From contig NZ_JAEMQH010000001.1 in NCBI RefSeq assembly GCF_016820575.1, forward strand, positions 992,001 to 1,056,000: DNA of 64,000 nt. Reading direction: 5' to 3'. Below are positions 37,343 to 46,032 of the stretch, piece after piece; within the stretch, counting starts at the first letter, position 1, and every line of letters begins with the position of its first letter. A model generated the notes under the pieces. The model was not told where the DNA came from and did not search any database. It saw nothing but the letters and a program-made list of their open reading frames with translations. The translations under genes were made by a program, and so were the position numbers. This DNA is from Marinobacter sediminum (GTDB lineage Bacteria; Pseudomonadota; Gammaproteobacteria; Pseudomonadales; Oleiphilaceae).

Positions 37343-38172
37343 GTAACAAAGCCGGCCACCAGGCCCGAAAGCGATTTGGTCAGAACTTTCTCCATGATCC
37401 CGGCGTGATCGAGCGCATCGTGCGTGCGATCCACCCAAAACCCGAGGACACGCTGGTGGAAATCGGCCCGGGTCTGGGGGCAATCACGGAAGAAATCCTG
37501 GCGGTGAATCCCAGGCTGCAGGTGGTGGAGCTTGATCGTGATCTGATTCCGGTGTTGCGGACCAAGTTTTTCAATTACCCAGAGTTTCGTATCCACGAGG
37601 CCGATGCCCTCAGTTTCGACTTCAGCCAGCTGGCCGATGATGATCGGGGCCTGCGGATCATCGGTAACTTGCCGTACAATATTTCCACGCCTCTGATCTT
37701 TCATCTGCTGGGGCAGGCGGGTGTGGTCAAGGACATGCACTTCATGTTGCAAAAGGAAGTGGTGCAGCGTTTGGCAGCGGTGCCCGGTGACAATAATTAT
37801 GGTCGCCTGGGCATCATGGCGCAGTACTTTTGCAAGGTGCAGCCGCTGTTTGAAGTCGGCCCCGGCGCGTTTCGCCCGGCGCCGAAAGTGGATTCGGCTA
37901 TTGTCCGTCTGGTGCCCCATGACACGTTGCCGCATCCGGCCAAAGATCTGGGCACCCTGCAGGCGGTGGTCCGGACCGCATTTAATGCCCGGCGCAAAAC
38001 CCTGCGCAAGGCACTTGGCAGCCTGATCACCGTCGATCAGCTGCAAAGTCTTGGTATCAACGATGGCCTGCGTCCGGAAAACCTCAGTCTTGCCGACTAT
38101 GTTCTCATTGCCGATCTGCTGGTTGATCAGAAAGCCTCAGGCGTCGGCTCCGAAGAGGTAAGTAATGACTGA
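37339..38172 (+). CDS. rsmA: 16S rRNA (adenine1518-N6/adenine1519-N6) dimethyltransferase
   Basis: Dimethylates two adjacent adenines near the 3' end of 16S rRNA. It has 277 residues with the [10 protein letters not shown] start, [11 protein letters not shown] (SAM loop), [18 protein letters not shown] and the catalytic NLPYNIST motif. It starts with GTG overlapping pdxA by 4 bases and overlaps apaH by 8 bases. Also called ksgA. Confidence 0.95.
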   Translation: MSNKAGHQARKRFGQNFLHDPGVIERIVRAIHPKPEDTLVEIGPGLGAITEEILAVNPRLQVVELDRDLIPVLRTKFFNYPEFRIHEADALSFDFSQLADDDRGLRIIGNLPYNISTPLIFHLLGQAGVVKDMHFMLQKEVVQRLAAVPGDNNYGRLGIMAQYFCKVQPLFEVGPGAFRPAPKVDSAIVRLVPHDTLPHPAKDLGTLQAVVRTAFNARRKTLRKALGSLITVDQLQSLGINDGLRPENLSLADYVLIADLLVDQKASGVGSEEVSND

Positions 38173-38965
38173 CTACGCCATTGGCGATATTCAGGGCTGT
38201 TACGACCGCATGCGGGATGTCCTGGCCAAGGTGGACTTCTCGCCGTCGCGGGATCGGTTGTGGGTTGCCGGCGACCTGATCAATCGCGGCCCGTCGTCAT
38301 TGGAAACACTGAGATACCTTGAGAGTCTGGGTAGCTCGGCGGTGGTGGTGCTGGGCAATCACGACCTGCATCTGCTGGCAGTGGCGTTGGGCGGGCACCC
38401 GCCGAAGCGCAAGGACACCCTGGCGGATATTCTTGATGCCCCCGATCACGACCGGCTTGTGGCCTGGCTGCGCCAGCAGAACCTGAGTGTTCATGACTCG
38501 GATCGCAATCTGGTCATGGTTCATGCCGGTGTGCCCCACATCTGGAGTGTGGACCAGACCATGGCATACGCCCGGGAAGTGGAGTCGGTGATTCGGAGCG
38601 ACGATGCCGAATACTATTTCACCCACATGTACGGCAATGAGCCAGCGTGCTGGCAGGAGAGCTTAGCGGGCATGGACCGCTGGCGGGCAATCACCAATTA
38701 CTTTACCCGCATGCGCTTTATCAGTGCGGACGGGACGCTGGAGCTGGCGACGAAGGAGTCGGCCGAGCATGCACCCAAGGGGTATGCCCCCTGGTTCACG
38801 TATGCCCGGCCAGATAACGTGCGCGTGGTTTTTGGTCATTGGGCAGCGTTGGAAGGACAAACGGGCAGCGATCAGTTCCTTGGCCTGGATACCGGTTGTG
38901 TCTGGGGTGGTGTGCTCACCATGATGAACCTGGACACGGGAGAAAAGATCCACTGTGAGTGCTGA
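38165..38965 (+). CDS. apaH: Bis(5'-nucleosyl)-tetraphosphatase, symmetrical
   Basis: Hydrolyses Ap4A to two ADP and removes Np4 caps from RNA. It has 266 residues with metal-binding motifs [26 protein letters not shown] and [14 protein letters not shown], and the later VHAGVPHIW and FGHWAALEG. In E. coli and Pseudomonas apaG lies between rsmA and apaH; here rsmA overlaps apaH directly and no apaG is present. It overlaps the next gene by 11 bases. Confidence 0.95.
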   Translation: MTDYAIGDIQGCYDRMRDVLAKVDFSPSRDRLWVAGDLINRGPSSLETLRYLESLGSSAVVVLGNHDLHLLAVALGGHPPKRKDTLADILDAPDHDRLVAWLRQQNLSVHDSDRNLVMVHAGVPHIWSVDQTMAYAREVESVIRSDDAEYYFTHMYGNEPACWQESLAGMDRWRAITNYFTRMRFISADGTLELATKESAEHAPKGYAPWFTYARPDNVRVVFGHWAALEGQTGSDQFLGLDTGCVWGGVLTMMNLDTGEKIHCEC

Positions 38966-39380
38966 GCACGTAAAATCCGCGCCCGGTGTCATGCGACTGC
39001 CGCTGGGTTTTGGTGCTGCAGCGGCGTTACTGGCTGTCATGGCCGGAGCCTTTGGCAGTCATAGTCTCAGGGGTACGCTGGATGCGCGCGGCCTTGAGGT
39101 TTTCCAGACTGCCGTCACTTATCAGATGTACCACGCCATTGCTCTGGTGCTGGTGGCGCTGCTGGCATTAACCTCGATCAGTCGACGGTTGCTGGCGGGT
39201 GCGGCTGTGTTGTTCGGCGCCGGTATTGTGCTGTTCAGTGGTAGTCTGTACCTGCTGGTGCTGACCGACCTGCGCTGGATCGGGCCGCTCACGCCCCTGG
39301 GTGGGTTGTGCTTTATGCTGGCCTGGGTCCTGATAATTGTGGCCGCCGTGCGCTATCCAAGCGTCTCAGAGCACGGTTAG
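38955..39380 (+). CDS. DUF423 family inner-membrane protein (YgdD/TMEM256-like)
   Basis: A 141-residue protein with four hydrophobic segments. The family signature GAFGSHSLRGTLDARGLEVFQTAVTYQMYHAIALV occupies residues about 33-67, followed by LFSGSLYLLVLT and IGPLTPLGGLCFMLAW. Function is unknown across the family. It begins with GTG inside the end of apaH and is the last gene of the lptD operon by spacing. Confidence 0.87.
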   Translation: MSAEHVKSAPGVMRLPLGFGAAAALLAVMAGAFGSHSLRGTLDARGLEVFQTAVTYQMYHAIALVLVALLALTSISRRLLAGAAVLFGAGIVLFSGSLYLLVLTDLRWIGPLTPLGGLCFMLAWVLIIVAAVRYPSVSEHG

Positions 39381-39411
39381 TGCACCGGGAAAACAGAGGT
39401 AAGCAAACGTT

Positions 39412-39612
39412 ATGCAAGTTGAAGTGAACGGCGATGCAATGGAGCTCCCGGCCGGAGCAACCATTGGCTCCCTGATTGATCAAATGGCCCTGGCAGGCAA
39501 GCGCCTGGCCGTGGAAGTGAACGAAGACATTGTCCCACGCAGTCAGCACCAGAGTTTCGCGCTCAGTGACGGCGACCGGGTGGAAGTTGTTCACGCCATC
39601 GGTGGCGGCTGA
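39412..39612 (+). CDS. thiS: Sulfur carrier protein ThiS
   Basis: A 66-residue ubiquitin-fold protein ending in the Gly-Gly tail (HAIGGG) that is adenylated and thiocarboxylated to donate sulfur for the thiazole ring of thiamine. The N-terminus MQVEVNGDAMELPAGATI is typical. thiG follows 80 bases later. No thiF, thiH or thiO is in the window, and no TPP riboswitch was recognised in the 31 bases before the gene. Confidence 0.92.
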   Translation: MQVEVNGDAMELPAGATIGSLIDQMALAGKRLAVEVNEDIVPRSQHQSFALSDGDRVEVVHAIGGG

Positions 39613-39692
39613 ACTGCCACGCTTTTGGCTCCGTCCGGCTTAGCGCTGCCGGGGCAACAAATCCAAGATTCATTGAAAACCGCAGGTAGGTT

Positions 39693-40502
39693 ATGAGCGA
39701 CACTCCCGAGATACTGCTTCCCGAAGACAAGCCCCTGGAAATTGCGGGCCGGGTTTACCAGTCCAGACTGCTGGTAGGCACAGGCAAGTACCGTGACCTG
39801 ATGGAAGCCGGTCATGCCATTGAATCCAGTGGCGCTGAGATCGTTACTGTGGCTGTGCGCCGAACCAATCTGGGCCAGAATCCGGATGAACCGAATCTGC
39901 TGGATGTGATTTCTCCGGAAAGCTACACCATCCTGCCCAATACCGCCGGCTGCTACACCGCTAAGGATGCGGTCCGCACCTGTAAGTTGGCCCGGGAACT
40001 CCTCGATGGCCACGATCTGGTGAAGTTGGAAGTTCTGGGCGAAGAGAAGACCCTGTACCCGAACATGACTGAAACCCTGGTGGCGGCGGAAGAGCTGATC
40101 AAAGATGGTTTCAAGGTGATGGTGTACTGCTCCGACGATCCGCTGCTGGCCAAGCGCCTTGAGGAAATGGGTTGTGTCGCGATCATGCCGCTGGGTGCAC
40201 CAATTGGCTCCGGCCTGGGCATCCAGAACCGCTACAACATCCGCCTGATTGTTGAAAACTCCAGCGTTCCGGTTCTGGTTGACGCCGGGGTAGGTACTGC
40301 CTCTGACGCTACCATTGCCATGGAGCTGGGTTGTGATGGCGTGCTGATGAACACGGCAATCGCTCAGGCCAAGGATCCAATCCGTATGGCTAACGCCATG
40401 CGCCTGGCCATTGAATCCGGCCGCGAGGCCTACCTGGCTGGCCGCATGCCCAAGAAGCTTTACGCCAGTGCCTCATCGCCTATCGATGGCACCTTCTTCT
40501 GA
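39693..40502 (+). CDS. thiG: Thiazole synthase
   Basis: Builds the thiazole phosphate moiety of thiamine with ThiS. It is a 269-residue TIM barrel. It contains [40 protein letters not shown], the Schiff-base region [41 protein letters not shown] and [14 protein letters not shown] hairpin (40535-40558) follows the stop but lacks a T run. Confidence 0.95.
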   Translation: MSDTPEILLPEDKPLEIAGRVYQSRLLVGTGKYRDLMEAGHAIESSGAEIVTVAVRRTNLGQNPDEPNLLDVISPESYTILPNTAGCYTAKDAVRTCKLARELLDGHDLVKLEVLGEEKTLYPNMTETLVAAEELIKDGFKVMVYCSDDPLLAKRLEEMGCVAIMPLGAPIGSGLGIQNRYNIRLIVENSSVPVLVDAGVGTASDATIAMELGCDGVLMNTAIAQAKDPIRMANAMRLAIESGREAYLAGRMPKKLYASASSPIDGTFF

Positions 40503-40534
40503 TACCGGGCTTTCGCCCAACCACGAATAAACGA

Positions 40535-40558
40535 GGGCCGGCGCATAGCGACCGGCCC
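40535..40558 (+). terminator. Weak hairpin after thiG
   Basis: GGGCCGG at 40535-40541 pairs with CCGGCCC at 40552-40558 across a 10-base loop. No T tract follows on the plus strand, so it is at best a weak terminator or a structural end for the thiSG message. Confidence 0.3.
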
Positions 40559-40593
40559 CGAAAAACGACAAATCAGAGCGCTGTTGTCCTGCC

Positions 40594-41181
40594 ATGACCG
40601 ATCAAAAACCGAGTCGCCGAGAGGCTATTCTCCAAGCCCTGGTGCAACTCCTTGAATCCGATCCCGGAGCTCGTATCACTACCGCCGGTCTCGCGAAATC
40701 CGTGGGCGTTACCGAGGCGGCGCTGTACCGTCATTTTCCGAGCAAGCGGAAAATGTTCGAAGCCTTGATTGAATTTGCCGAAGATGCGGTGTTCTCCCGC
40801 TGTCAGTTAATCCTGCAGGAACAGGAGGATGTCCGTGTTCGCCTGCAGCAGTTGGTGCATCTGGTGTTGGTGTTTGCCGAGCGCAACTCCGGCCTTTGCT
40901 GCGTGCTCACAGGGGATGCCCTGATGGGTGAAAACGATGCCCTGCGCCGGCGTGCATCGCAGTTCTTTGAGCGCCTGGAGACTCAGGTGCGTCAGGCCTT
41001 GAAGGAAGGCGAGATTCGTCAGGGGTTACGCCCGCGCACCAGTGCGGCCCGAGGCGCGGATTTTGTGCTGGTGTTTCTTGAGGGGCGGATTCAGCGGTTT
41101 GTGCGCTCGTCCTTTACGAGGTTGCCTTCGACTGACTTTGATGAGAGTTGGGGATTGGTTGCTGAGGGGGTTTGGAGCTGA
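40594..41181 (+). CDS. slmA: Nucleoid occlusion factor SlmA (TetR family)
   Basis: A 195-residue TetR-fold protein that in E. coli binds chromosomal SlmA sites and blocks FtsZ rings over the nucleoid. The DNA-binding part reads ITTAGLAKSVGVTEAALYRHFPSKRKMFEALIEF at residues about 28-62, nearly the SlmA consensus; the C-terminal part keeps FAERNSGLCCVLTGDALM, FERLETQVRQALKE and FVRS. These shared stretches separate it from ordinary metabolic TetR regulators. It stands alone after thiG. Confidence 0.87.
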   Translation: MTDQKPSRREAILQALVQLLESDPGARITTAGLAKSVGVTEAALYRHFPSKRKMFEALIEFAEDAVFSRCQLILQEQEDVRVRLQQLVHLVLVFAERNSGLCCVLTGDALMGENDALRRRASQFFERLETQVRQALKEGEIRQGLRPRTSAARGADFVLVFLEGRIQRFVRSSFTRLPSTDFDESWGLVAEGVWS

Positions 41182-41212
41182 AGTGAAGGCTCCGGCCTTT
41201 GGTCCGTGCAAG

Positions 41213-41401
41213 TGATTGGCAATCAAAGCCAGCACAGAACCGCTACGAGCCCCCCTTCGGGGTCCAGCCAGCAATCGCAGATTGCTGTCGTTCGGCTGTC
41301 GCATGAAGCTTCGCTTCATCAACGCTCGGCCTCACCCATGTGGGCTTGTTTCCGGCCATCCTTGGCCTGCAACATTCTGTGCCGGCTTTGATCGCCAATC
41401 A
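41213..41401. repeat. 189-bp structured element with 27-bp imperfect terminal inverted repeats
   Basis: The ends 41213-41239 and 41375-41401 are reverse complements at 25 of 27 positions (arm TGATTGGC...CACAGAA). The interior is a chain of small hairpins: a CCC-TTCG-GGG tetraloop near 41252, GCAATC/GATTGC at 41271-41285, ATGAAG/CTTCAT near 41304-41320 and GGCC/GGCC near 41353-41367. No ORF of note. It separates the convergent slmA and inositol monophosphatase-like genes. It looks like a MITE-like or REP-type dispersed unit, or a structured RNA. Confidence 0.65.
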
Positions 41402-41409
41402 CCCCAGAT

Positions 41410-42237
41410 TCATTCGTAGGCCGAGGCAGTTCGTAGAATTTTTCTTACCGGTTCCCAGATTGCGGGTGCTGAGATCAGAATATCCCGGCCATAAAGATCC
41501 GCCGGGTAGCCCTCCGGCACCTCGCCGAAATGCCCCGCCGTCGCGCCGGCTTCCAGTGCGATCAATCTTGCCGCCGCAAAATCCCAGGGACTGACGTTCT
41601 CGTAGTAAATGTCCAGGCGGCCACAGGCTACCCAGCAGATATCCAGTGCGGCTGAGCCGATGCGTCGCAGATCCCGGCATTGGTGGATCATGGCATCCAG
41701 TCTGCGCACCAGCGGTTCCAGGTTGTCCTTGGTGTAGGGGAAGCCGGTGGCGAACAGGGAGTCCCGCGGTACGGTAGCGCCACTGTGTTTAATCGTCTCG
41801 CCGTTCAATGTCGCCCCGGCGCCGCGGGTGGCTCGGAAGGTTTCGCCCGGAAACGGAGCATGCACCACGCCTGCCTGAACCCTTCCTTTTTCTGCGTAGG
41901 CAATCGACACCGCCACCTGTGGGTGGCCATAGGCATAGTTCACCGTGCCATCGATGGGATCCACGATCCACAGTGGGGTCTCCAGCTCTTCGGCCTGGGA
42001 CAGGTCGGGCATGGTTTCTTCGGAGAGAATGCGGTGATTCGGGAAGCGTTCGCGGATGGCGCCGGTAATGAATTCGTCGGCCATCACATCGGCGTGGGTG
42101 ACCAATTCGGTTTGCTGTTTCAGGTCCGTGCGCAGGGTGTTTTCTTCCCGTTCGCGGCGGATCAGCTCACCGGCCTGAAGGGCCAGTTGTTCGGCGAAGT
42201 CGGTGATGTCTTGAAGAGATGATGCAGAATCGGACAC
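41410..42237 (-). CDS. Inositol monophosphatase family protein, GTG start
   Basis: A 275-residue metal-dependent phosphatase. The metal-binding motifs are HRILSEETMPD (first Glu), LWIVDPIDGTVNYAYGHP (central DPIDGT) and the C-terminal VSPWDFAAARLIALEAGA. It is related to SuhB and to CysQ, but the substrate cannot be told from motifs. The start is GTG at 42237; the nearby ATG is out of frame. It stands between the structured repeat and the aminotransferase gene. Confidence 0.85.
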   Translation of the reverse strand: MSDSASSLQDITDFAEQLALQAGELIRREREENTLRTDLKQQTELVTHADVMADEFITGAIRERFPNHRILSEETMPDLSQAEELETPLWIVDPIDGTVNYAYGHPQVAVSIAYAEKGRVQAGVVHAPFPGETFRATRGAGATLNGETIKHSGATVPRDSLFATGFPYTKDNLEPLVRRLDAMIHQCRDLRRIGSAALDICWVACGRLDIYYENVSPWDFAAARLIALEAGATAGHFGEVPEGYPADLYGRDILISAPAIWEPVRKILRTASAYE

Positions 42238-42293
42238 GGCGCCCCCATGGTTTACGCAAGTGCGAATAAGGGCGCCAGTCTATCACGTCAAGG

Positions 42294-43589
42294 TCAGAGG
42301 CTGGTCAGCCAGGCCTCCATCTTGTTCATGGCTTTGACCAGCCGTGGGCAGGCCTGCTCGACAAAGTCGTCGGCCAAATCCGTGTCGGCATAGTCACCAC
42401 CGGCCAGGTTCAGCGCTTCGGCACCATCGAAGTCAACGAAGGCCAGACGGGCAGCGAGGTGGTCCGGCACGAAGCCAAAATCACTGGCCGGCAGAATGGC
42501 CACGCCGGTGTTTTCCAGCAGGGCCTGACAGAAGGCCTGGCTGGTTTTGATGTCCTGCCTGACCAGCTGGTCGCGGAAGTTGGAGAAGTCCGGGAACAGG
42601 TAGAAGGCACCTTCGGGCTTCTGCACGACCGCACCCATATCGCTGAGGCGACGGTGCACGTATTCGCCGATCACCTTCAAGACCCGGCGGGACTGCACCA
42701 GGTATTCGTCGATATCGTCGCCGCCGTTGAATGCCGAGATGGCGGCGTACTGGATTGGCGCGCTGGTGGAGGTGAAAGTTTCACTGGCAATGATCGCCAT
42801 GGCATCCAGCAGCGGTCGGAGTTCTTTCGGGAAGATGAAGGTGCCCAGGCGCCAGCCGCCTGCGCCCGCCCACTTGCTCAGACCGGTGCTGATGATGGTG
42901 CCTTCCGGATAGTAGCGGGCGATGGACTTGTGCTTGCCTTCGAAGTGGACTTCGCCGTAGATCTCATCCGACAGCAGAATCAGCTTGTACTTGCGGGCGA
43001 CGTTGGCGATGGCCAGCAGCTGGTCGTCTGTGTAGGTGCAGCCTGTGGGGTTGGACGGGTAGTTCAGGATCAGAATGCGCGGCCGTGAAGGGTCGTCGCG
43101 GCAGATGATGTCCAGCTCTTCGGCAGTCAGTTGCCAGTTATTTTCGGCGTGAGTCGGCAACCAGTGCACGGAACGGCCGATGATCCGTGCCTGCGGTGCG
43201 TAGGATACCCAGCTCGGGCGCGGTATCAGAAGGTCGCCGTAGTACGCCAGTTGCAGGATGAACAGCAGTTCTTTGGAGCCCGGGCCGATCAACACGTCTT
43301 CCCAGGAGCAGCGCATGCGTTCGCTGCGGTTGATGTAGCCGGCGATGCTTTCACGCAGGCTTTTCAGACCCTTGACCGGTAAGTAGTCCTTTTCATGGGC
43401 GTGCTCTTTCAGCGCGTCCACAACCCGCTCTGGCACCGGGAAGGGTGACTGACCCAGCCCCAGTTTGATGATGTCTTTGCCATCGGCTTTAAGCTGGTTA
43501 CTCAGCTCGTTGATGCGGAGGGTGGCGGAGGGCTGAATGCCCCGAACGTTCAGGTTGATCGCATAGCGGTGTTCGGTTTGTATGTCCAT
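42294..43589 (-). CDS. PLP-dependent class I/II aminotransferase
   Basis: A 431-residue fold-type I aminotransferase. The pyridoxal lysine is in IISTGLSKWAGAGGWRLG near residue 245; other conserved points are ILNYPSNPTGCTYTDDQL, LLSDEIYGEVHFEG (Asp and Tyr that hold the cofactor) and a C-terminal domain with LARLAFVDFDG-like LAARLAFVDFDGAEAL (substrate carboxylate Arg). It resembles aspartate aminotransferase-like enzymes, but the amino acid specificity is not assigned. A TATACT -10 lies near 43623-43628. It is monocistronic by spacing. Confidence 0.85.
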   Translation of the reverse strand: MDIQTEHRYAINLNVRGIQPSATLRINELSNQLKADGKDIIKLGLGQSPFPVPERVVDALKEHAHEKDYLPVKGLKSLRESIAGYINRSERMRCSWEDVLIGPGSKELLFILQLAYYGDLLIPRPSWVSYAPQARIIGRSVHWLPTHAENNWQLTAEELDIICRDDPSRPRILILNYPSNPTGCTYTDDQLLAIANVARKYKLILLSDEIYGEVHFEGKHKSIARYYPEGTIISTGLSKWAGAGGWRLGTFIFPKELRPLLDAMAIIASETFTSTSAPIQYAAISAFNGGDDIDEYLVQSRRVLKVIGEYVHRRLSDMGAVVQKPEGAFYLFPDFSNFRDQLVRQDIKTSQAFCQALLENTGVAILPASDFGFVPDHLAARLAFVDFDGAEALNLAGGDYADTDLADDFVEQACPRLVKAMNKMEAWLTSL

Positions 43590-43692
43590 TATCCCGGTCT
43601 GTGGTTTTTGAATGGCTTTTTCAGTATAGAAAACCCAAACATATCTGTGACCGGGTTAAGGATAAGTGATTGCCGCATTTCAGGATTGGACG

Positions 43693-44436
43693 TTAGTCGG
43701 TGACCTCCAGCTCCAGGCGTTCCAGTACCTGATTGAATTCGCTGCGCAAGGCGCGGGCATCGGGATGTTGTCGGGAGAAGGCGGCGCGAAATACGCGTTC
43801 GTCACCGACAACTCCGGGTAAGGCGGCTAACCGCGACAATTCAGGGTATCGCCCCTTGTAGGCATCGATCAGATGATTGCACGCCTTTTCCTCGCAGATA
43901 AATACATCGACACGCCCCATCGCGACCATGCGCAGACCGGCCAGATCCGGGTTCTCCTGGTTCATGGACACCACCTGCGACTGGCCTTGCCTGAGCCAGG
44001 CCATGAACTCCGGAGCGTAACTGTAGCCGGCGGTCACTCCAATGCTAAGATCTGTCAGATCGTTGTAGCTGGTCCATGAAAATCCGGAGTCTTTGCGGGC
44101 GTATAGCACGTCCCGTGCTGAGCTGATTGGGGCGGTGAACAGGTAATGGCGTTCGCGCTCCGGTGAGCGGGTCAGGGAGAACAGCAGGTCGGCATTGCCG
44201 CTGCGAACCATCATTTCCGCCCGGGCCCAGGGTACAACCTGGAAATCCGGTTCAAAGCCCATCGCCCGAAGCACAGTCCGGACGGTGTCAACGTCTTGGC
44301 CCTGAAGGACGCCATCCTCAACGTACTCAAAAGGCGGATACTCGGTGGTCACCACCTTCAGCACCGGTGCCGTTTCCGACAGCACCGGCAAGGCCGCTGA
44401 CATCAGCAGGATGCTGATAATGCTTTGAATCAGCAT
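43693..44436 (-). CDS. Family 3 periplasmic solute-binding protein
   Basis: A 247-residue binding protein of the amino acid (family 3) type. The signal peptide is MLIQSIISILLMSAALPVLS, and the mature part contains KVVTTEYPPFEYVEDG, GQDVDTVRTVLRAMGFEPDFQVVPWARAEMMVRSGNADLLFSL and the lobe-crossing LSIGVTAGYSYAPEF. The ATG at 44436 has GGAGAG about 12 bases upstream; the frame continues upstream without a better start. No permease gene is present. It starts 52 bases after the PstS-OmpA gene on the same strand and may share its phosphate control. Confidence 0.78.
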   Translation of the reverse strand: MLIQSIISILLMSAALPVLSETAPVLKVVTTEYPPFEYVEDGVLQGQDVDTVRTVLRAMGFEPDFQVVPWARAEMMVRSGNADLLFSLTRSPERERHYLFTAPISSARDVLYARKDSGFSWTSYNDLTDLSIGVTAGYSYAPEFMAWLRQGQSQVVSMNQENPDLAGLRMVAMGRVDVFICEEKACNHLIDAYKGRYPELSRLAALPGVVGDERVFRAAFSRQHPDARALRSEFNQVLERLELEVTD

Positions 44437-44488
44437 GGTTAGACGACTCTCCGTGTAAGATCGGTAAACCTGCTGGGAGTCTAGACCA

Positions 44489-45826
44489 TTAGGGCGTTCG
44501 TACCCAGACCTCAACCCGACCATTGCGTTGCCGACCGCTGTCGCCGCCGGCTGTGCCCACCGGCATGTAGTGGCCGTAACCGGTGTAGGCAACGTCCCGC
44601 AAACCTTCGCCCGCCAGGGCTTTGCGGACGGACAGGGCGCGTAACTCGGAAATCATCTGGGCCCTCAGCTCATCGCTCTGGGCATCGGCGAAACCGATCA
44701 GCAGCAAGTCATCGGCGCTTTGGTTGTGTCTGTCGAGATAGTTCAAAACCCGGCTTAGGTCACGTTGGGCCTTGTTGTCCAGGCGAGTGCGCCCTTCTGA
44801 GAACCGGAAGTTGACTGTCAGCCGCTGGTAGTTGCCAGTCAGGCTTTTGAAAGTGACGGGGGTGTTGTCGTTCAGTGCCGGTTTAACCGCGATGGGATTT
44901 TGCGACACGAAGCCGGACCGGGAGACGATGGCCTGGCCTTGCTGGCTCAAGGCGAACTCAATAAATGCCTTTGCCAGCGGCGTGGTCTGATCGCCCGGGG
45001 TGTACATGAACAGGCGTCGGGCCAGTGGGTAGTCTTCGCTGGCAACGGTCAGTTGGTTGGGTTTCAGGGCCGGGGCGTTGCCATCAGATATGGCCAGGAC
45101 CTTGCTGCTCCGAGCCGACGCCAGGCCGGCAAAGCCAATGCTTGCCGGATCCCGGCTGACATCATCGGAGAGCTGGTCGTTGGATTCGTAGCGCTGAGCG
45201 GCAACATCCAAGGTGAAATTCTTGCGCAAAACCAGGCTCTTGAAGGTATCCCAGGTGCCGGATCGGTCGTCCCGGGCATAGAGGTTTATGGGCTGATTTC
45301 GTCCTCCGAGCTCTGCCCAGTTGTTGATCTGGCCGGCAAAGATGCGGGCCAGGGTGTCGATGCTGAGCTGGTTAACCGGATTGGATGGATGCACCAGAAT
45401 GGCCAGGCCATCAATGGCGATGACGTGTTCACTGGCGAGTTCGGTGAGATCAGCGCGTCCTGCCATTTGCGACAGTTCCGACGGTTTCACCGGGCGCGAC
45501 GATGCCCAAATGTCGGCTTCGCCCGCGTTCATAGCGGAAAAGCCGGTACTGGAACCGTGGGCGGCGACCAGAACCCGAATCGATGAGTCTGAGCGTTCGC
45601 CGATCAGGATGGTTTCGTTGTCGGTGCCGTTGTTGTGGTTAATGACTGGCGAGTCGACCTGACTGTTCAGGAAACCCTCAACCAGCATGGGCGCCAGCGT
45701 GGCGCCAACGGTGTTGGAGCCGTGAATGGCCAGGTCGTTGGCTTGGGCCAGGGGCAGCCAGAGGATCGTGGCCAGAAGCCACATAAATGGGTAGTGCAGG
45801 GCTCCGCCGGAATGGGGGTTGTTCAT
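44489..45826 (-). CDS. PstS-like phosphate-binding domain fused to a C-terminal OmpA-like domain
   Basis: A 445-residue exported protein (signal ends AQA). Residues about 30-310 form a type 2 binding domain of the PstS kind: IHGSNTVGATLAPML, GFSAMNAGEADIWASSRPVK, LAILVHPSNPVNQLS and YARDDRSGTWDTFKSLVL. Residues about 330-445 are OmpA-like (RFSEGRTRLDNKAQRDLSRVLNYLDRH, LIGFADAQSDE, AYTGYGHYMPVG), which should bind peptidoglycan. It would hold a phosphate- or anion-binding module at the cell wall. A Pho box lies upstream. GGAG sits 8 bases before the ATG. Confidence 0.82.
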   Translation of the reverse strand: MNNPHSGGALHYPFMWLLATILWLPLAQANDLAIHGSNTVGATLAPMLVEGFLNSQVDSPVINHNNGTDNETILIGERSDSSIRVLVAAHGSSTGFSAMNAGEADIWASSRPVKPSELSQMAGRADLTELASEHVIAIDGLAILVHPSNPVNQLSIDTLARIFAGQINNWAELGGRNQPINLYARDDRSGTWDTFKSLVLRKNFTLDVAAQRYESNDQLSDDVSRDPASIGFAGLASARSSKVLAISDGNAPALKPNQLTVASEDYPLARRLFMYTPGDQTTPLAKAFIEFALSQQGQAIVSRSGFVSQNPIAVKPALNDNTPVTFKSLTGNYQRLTVNFRFSEGRTRLDNKAQRDLSRVLNYLDRHNQSADDLLLIGFADAQSDELRAQMISELRALSVRKALAGEGLRDVAYTGYGHYMPVGTAGGDSGRQRNGRVEVWVRTP

Positions 45827-45870
45827 CCTGAAACTCCGTTAAAACTGATAGTTAGCGTTGCCGGAAGAAT

Positions 45871-45888
45871 GCGACAGAGATGTGACAG
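45871..45888 (-). promoter_or_regulatory. Pho box upstream of the PstS-OmpA gene
   Basis: On the minus strand the sequence reads CTGTCAC, four bases, then CTGTCGC: two 7-base direct repeats with the 11-base period of the PhoB consensus (CTGTCAT-N4-CTGTCAY). Thirteen of fourteen repeat positions fit. The box ends 45 bases before the ATG, with TAACTA as a possible -10 between. This suggests induction by phosphate starvation. Confidence 0.7.
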
Positions 45889-46032
45889 TAATGTTTCAGG
45901 GACACGAATTCGGCGCGGCTGTGCCACCAGGTTTTCGGCCAGAACTGTTAAGCAGGCCGCGGTGCCGAGGCGTTAACTGGCATAGAGTGAGTGGGCCGCA
46001 GTAACAAAAACACACAAGATGCGGGGTGACCA

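Noticed and set aside
39381..39411. Possible TPP riboswitch before thiS
   Set aside because: The spacer is only 31 bases and the preceding coding region shows no thi-box; there is no room for the aptamer.
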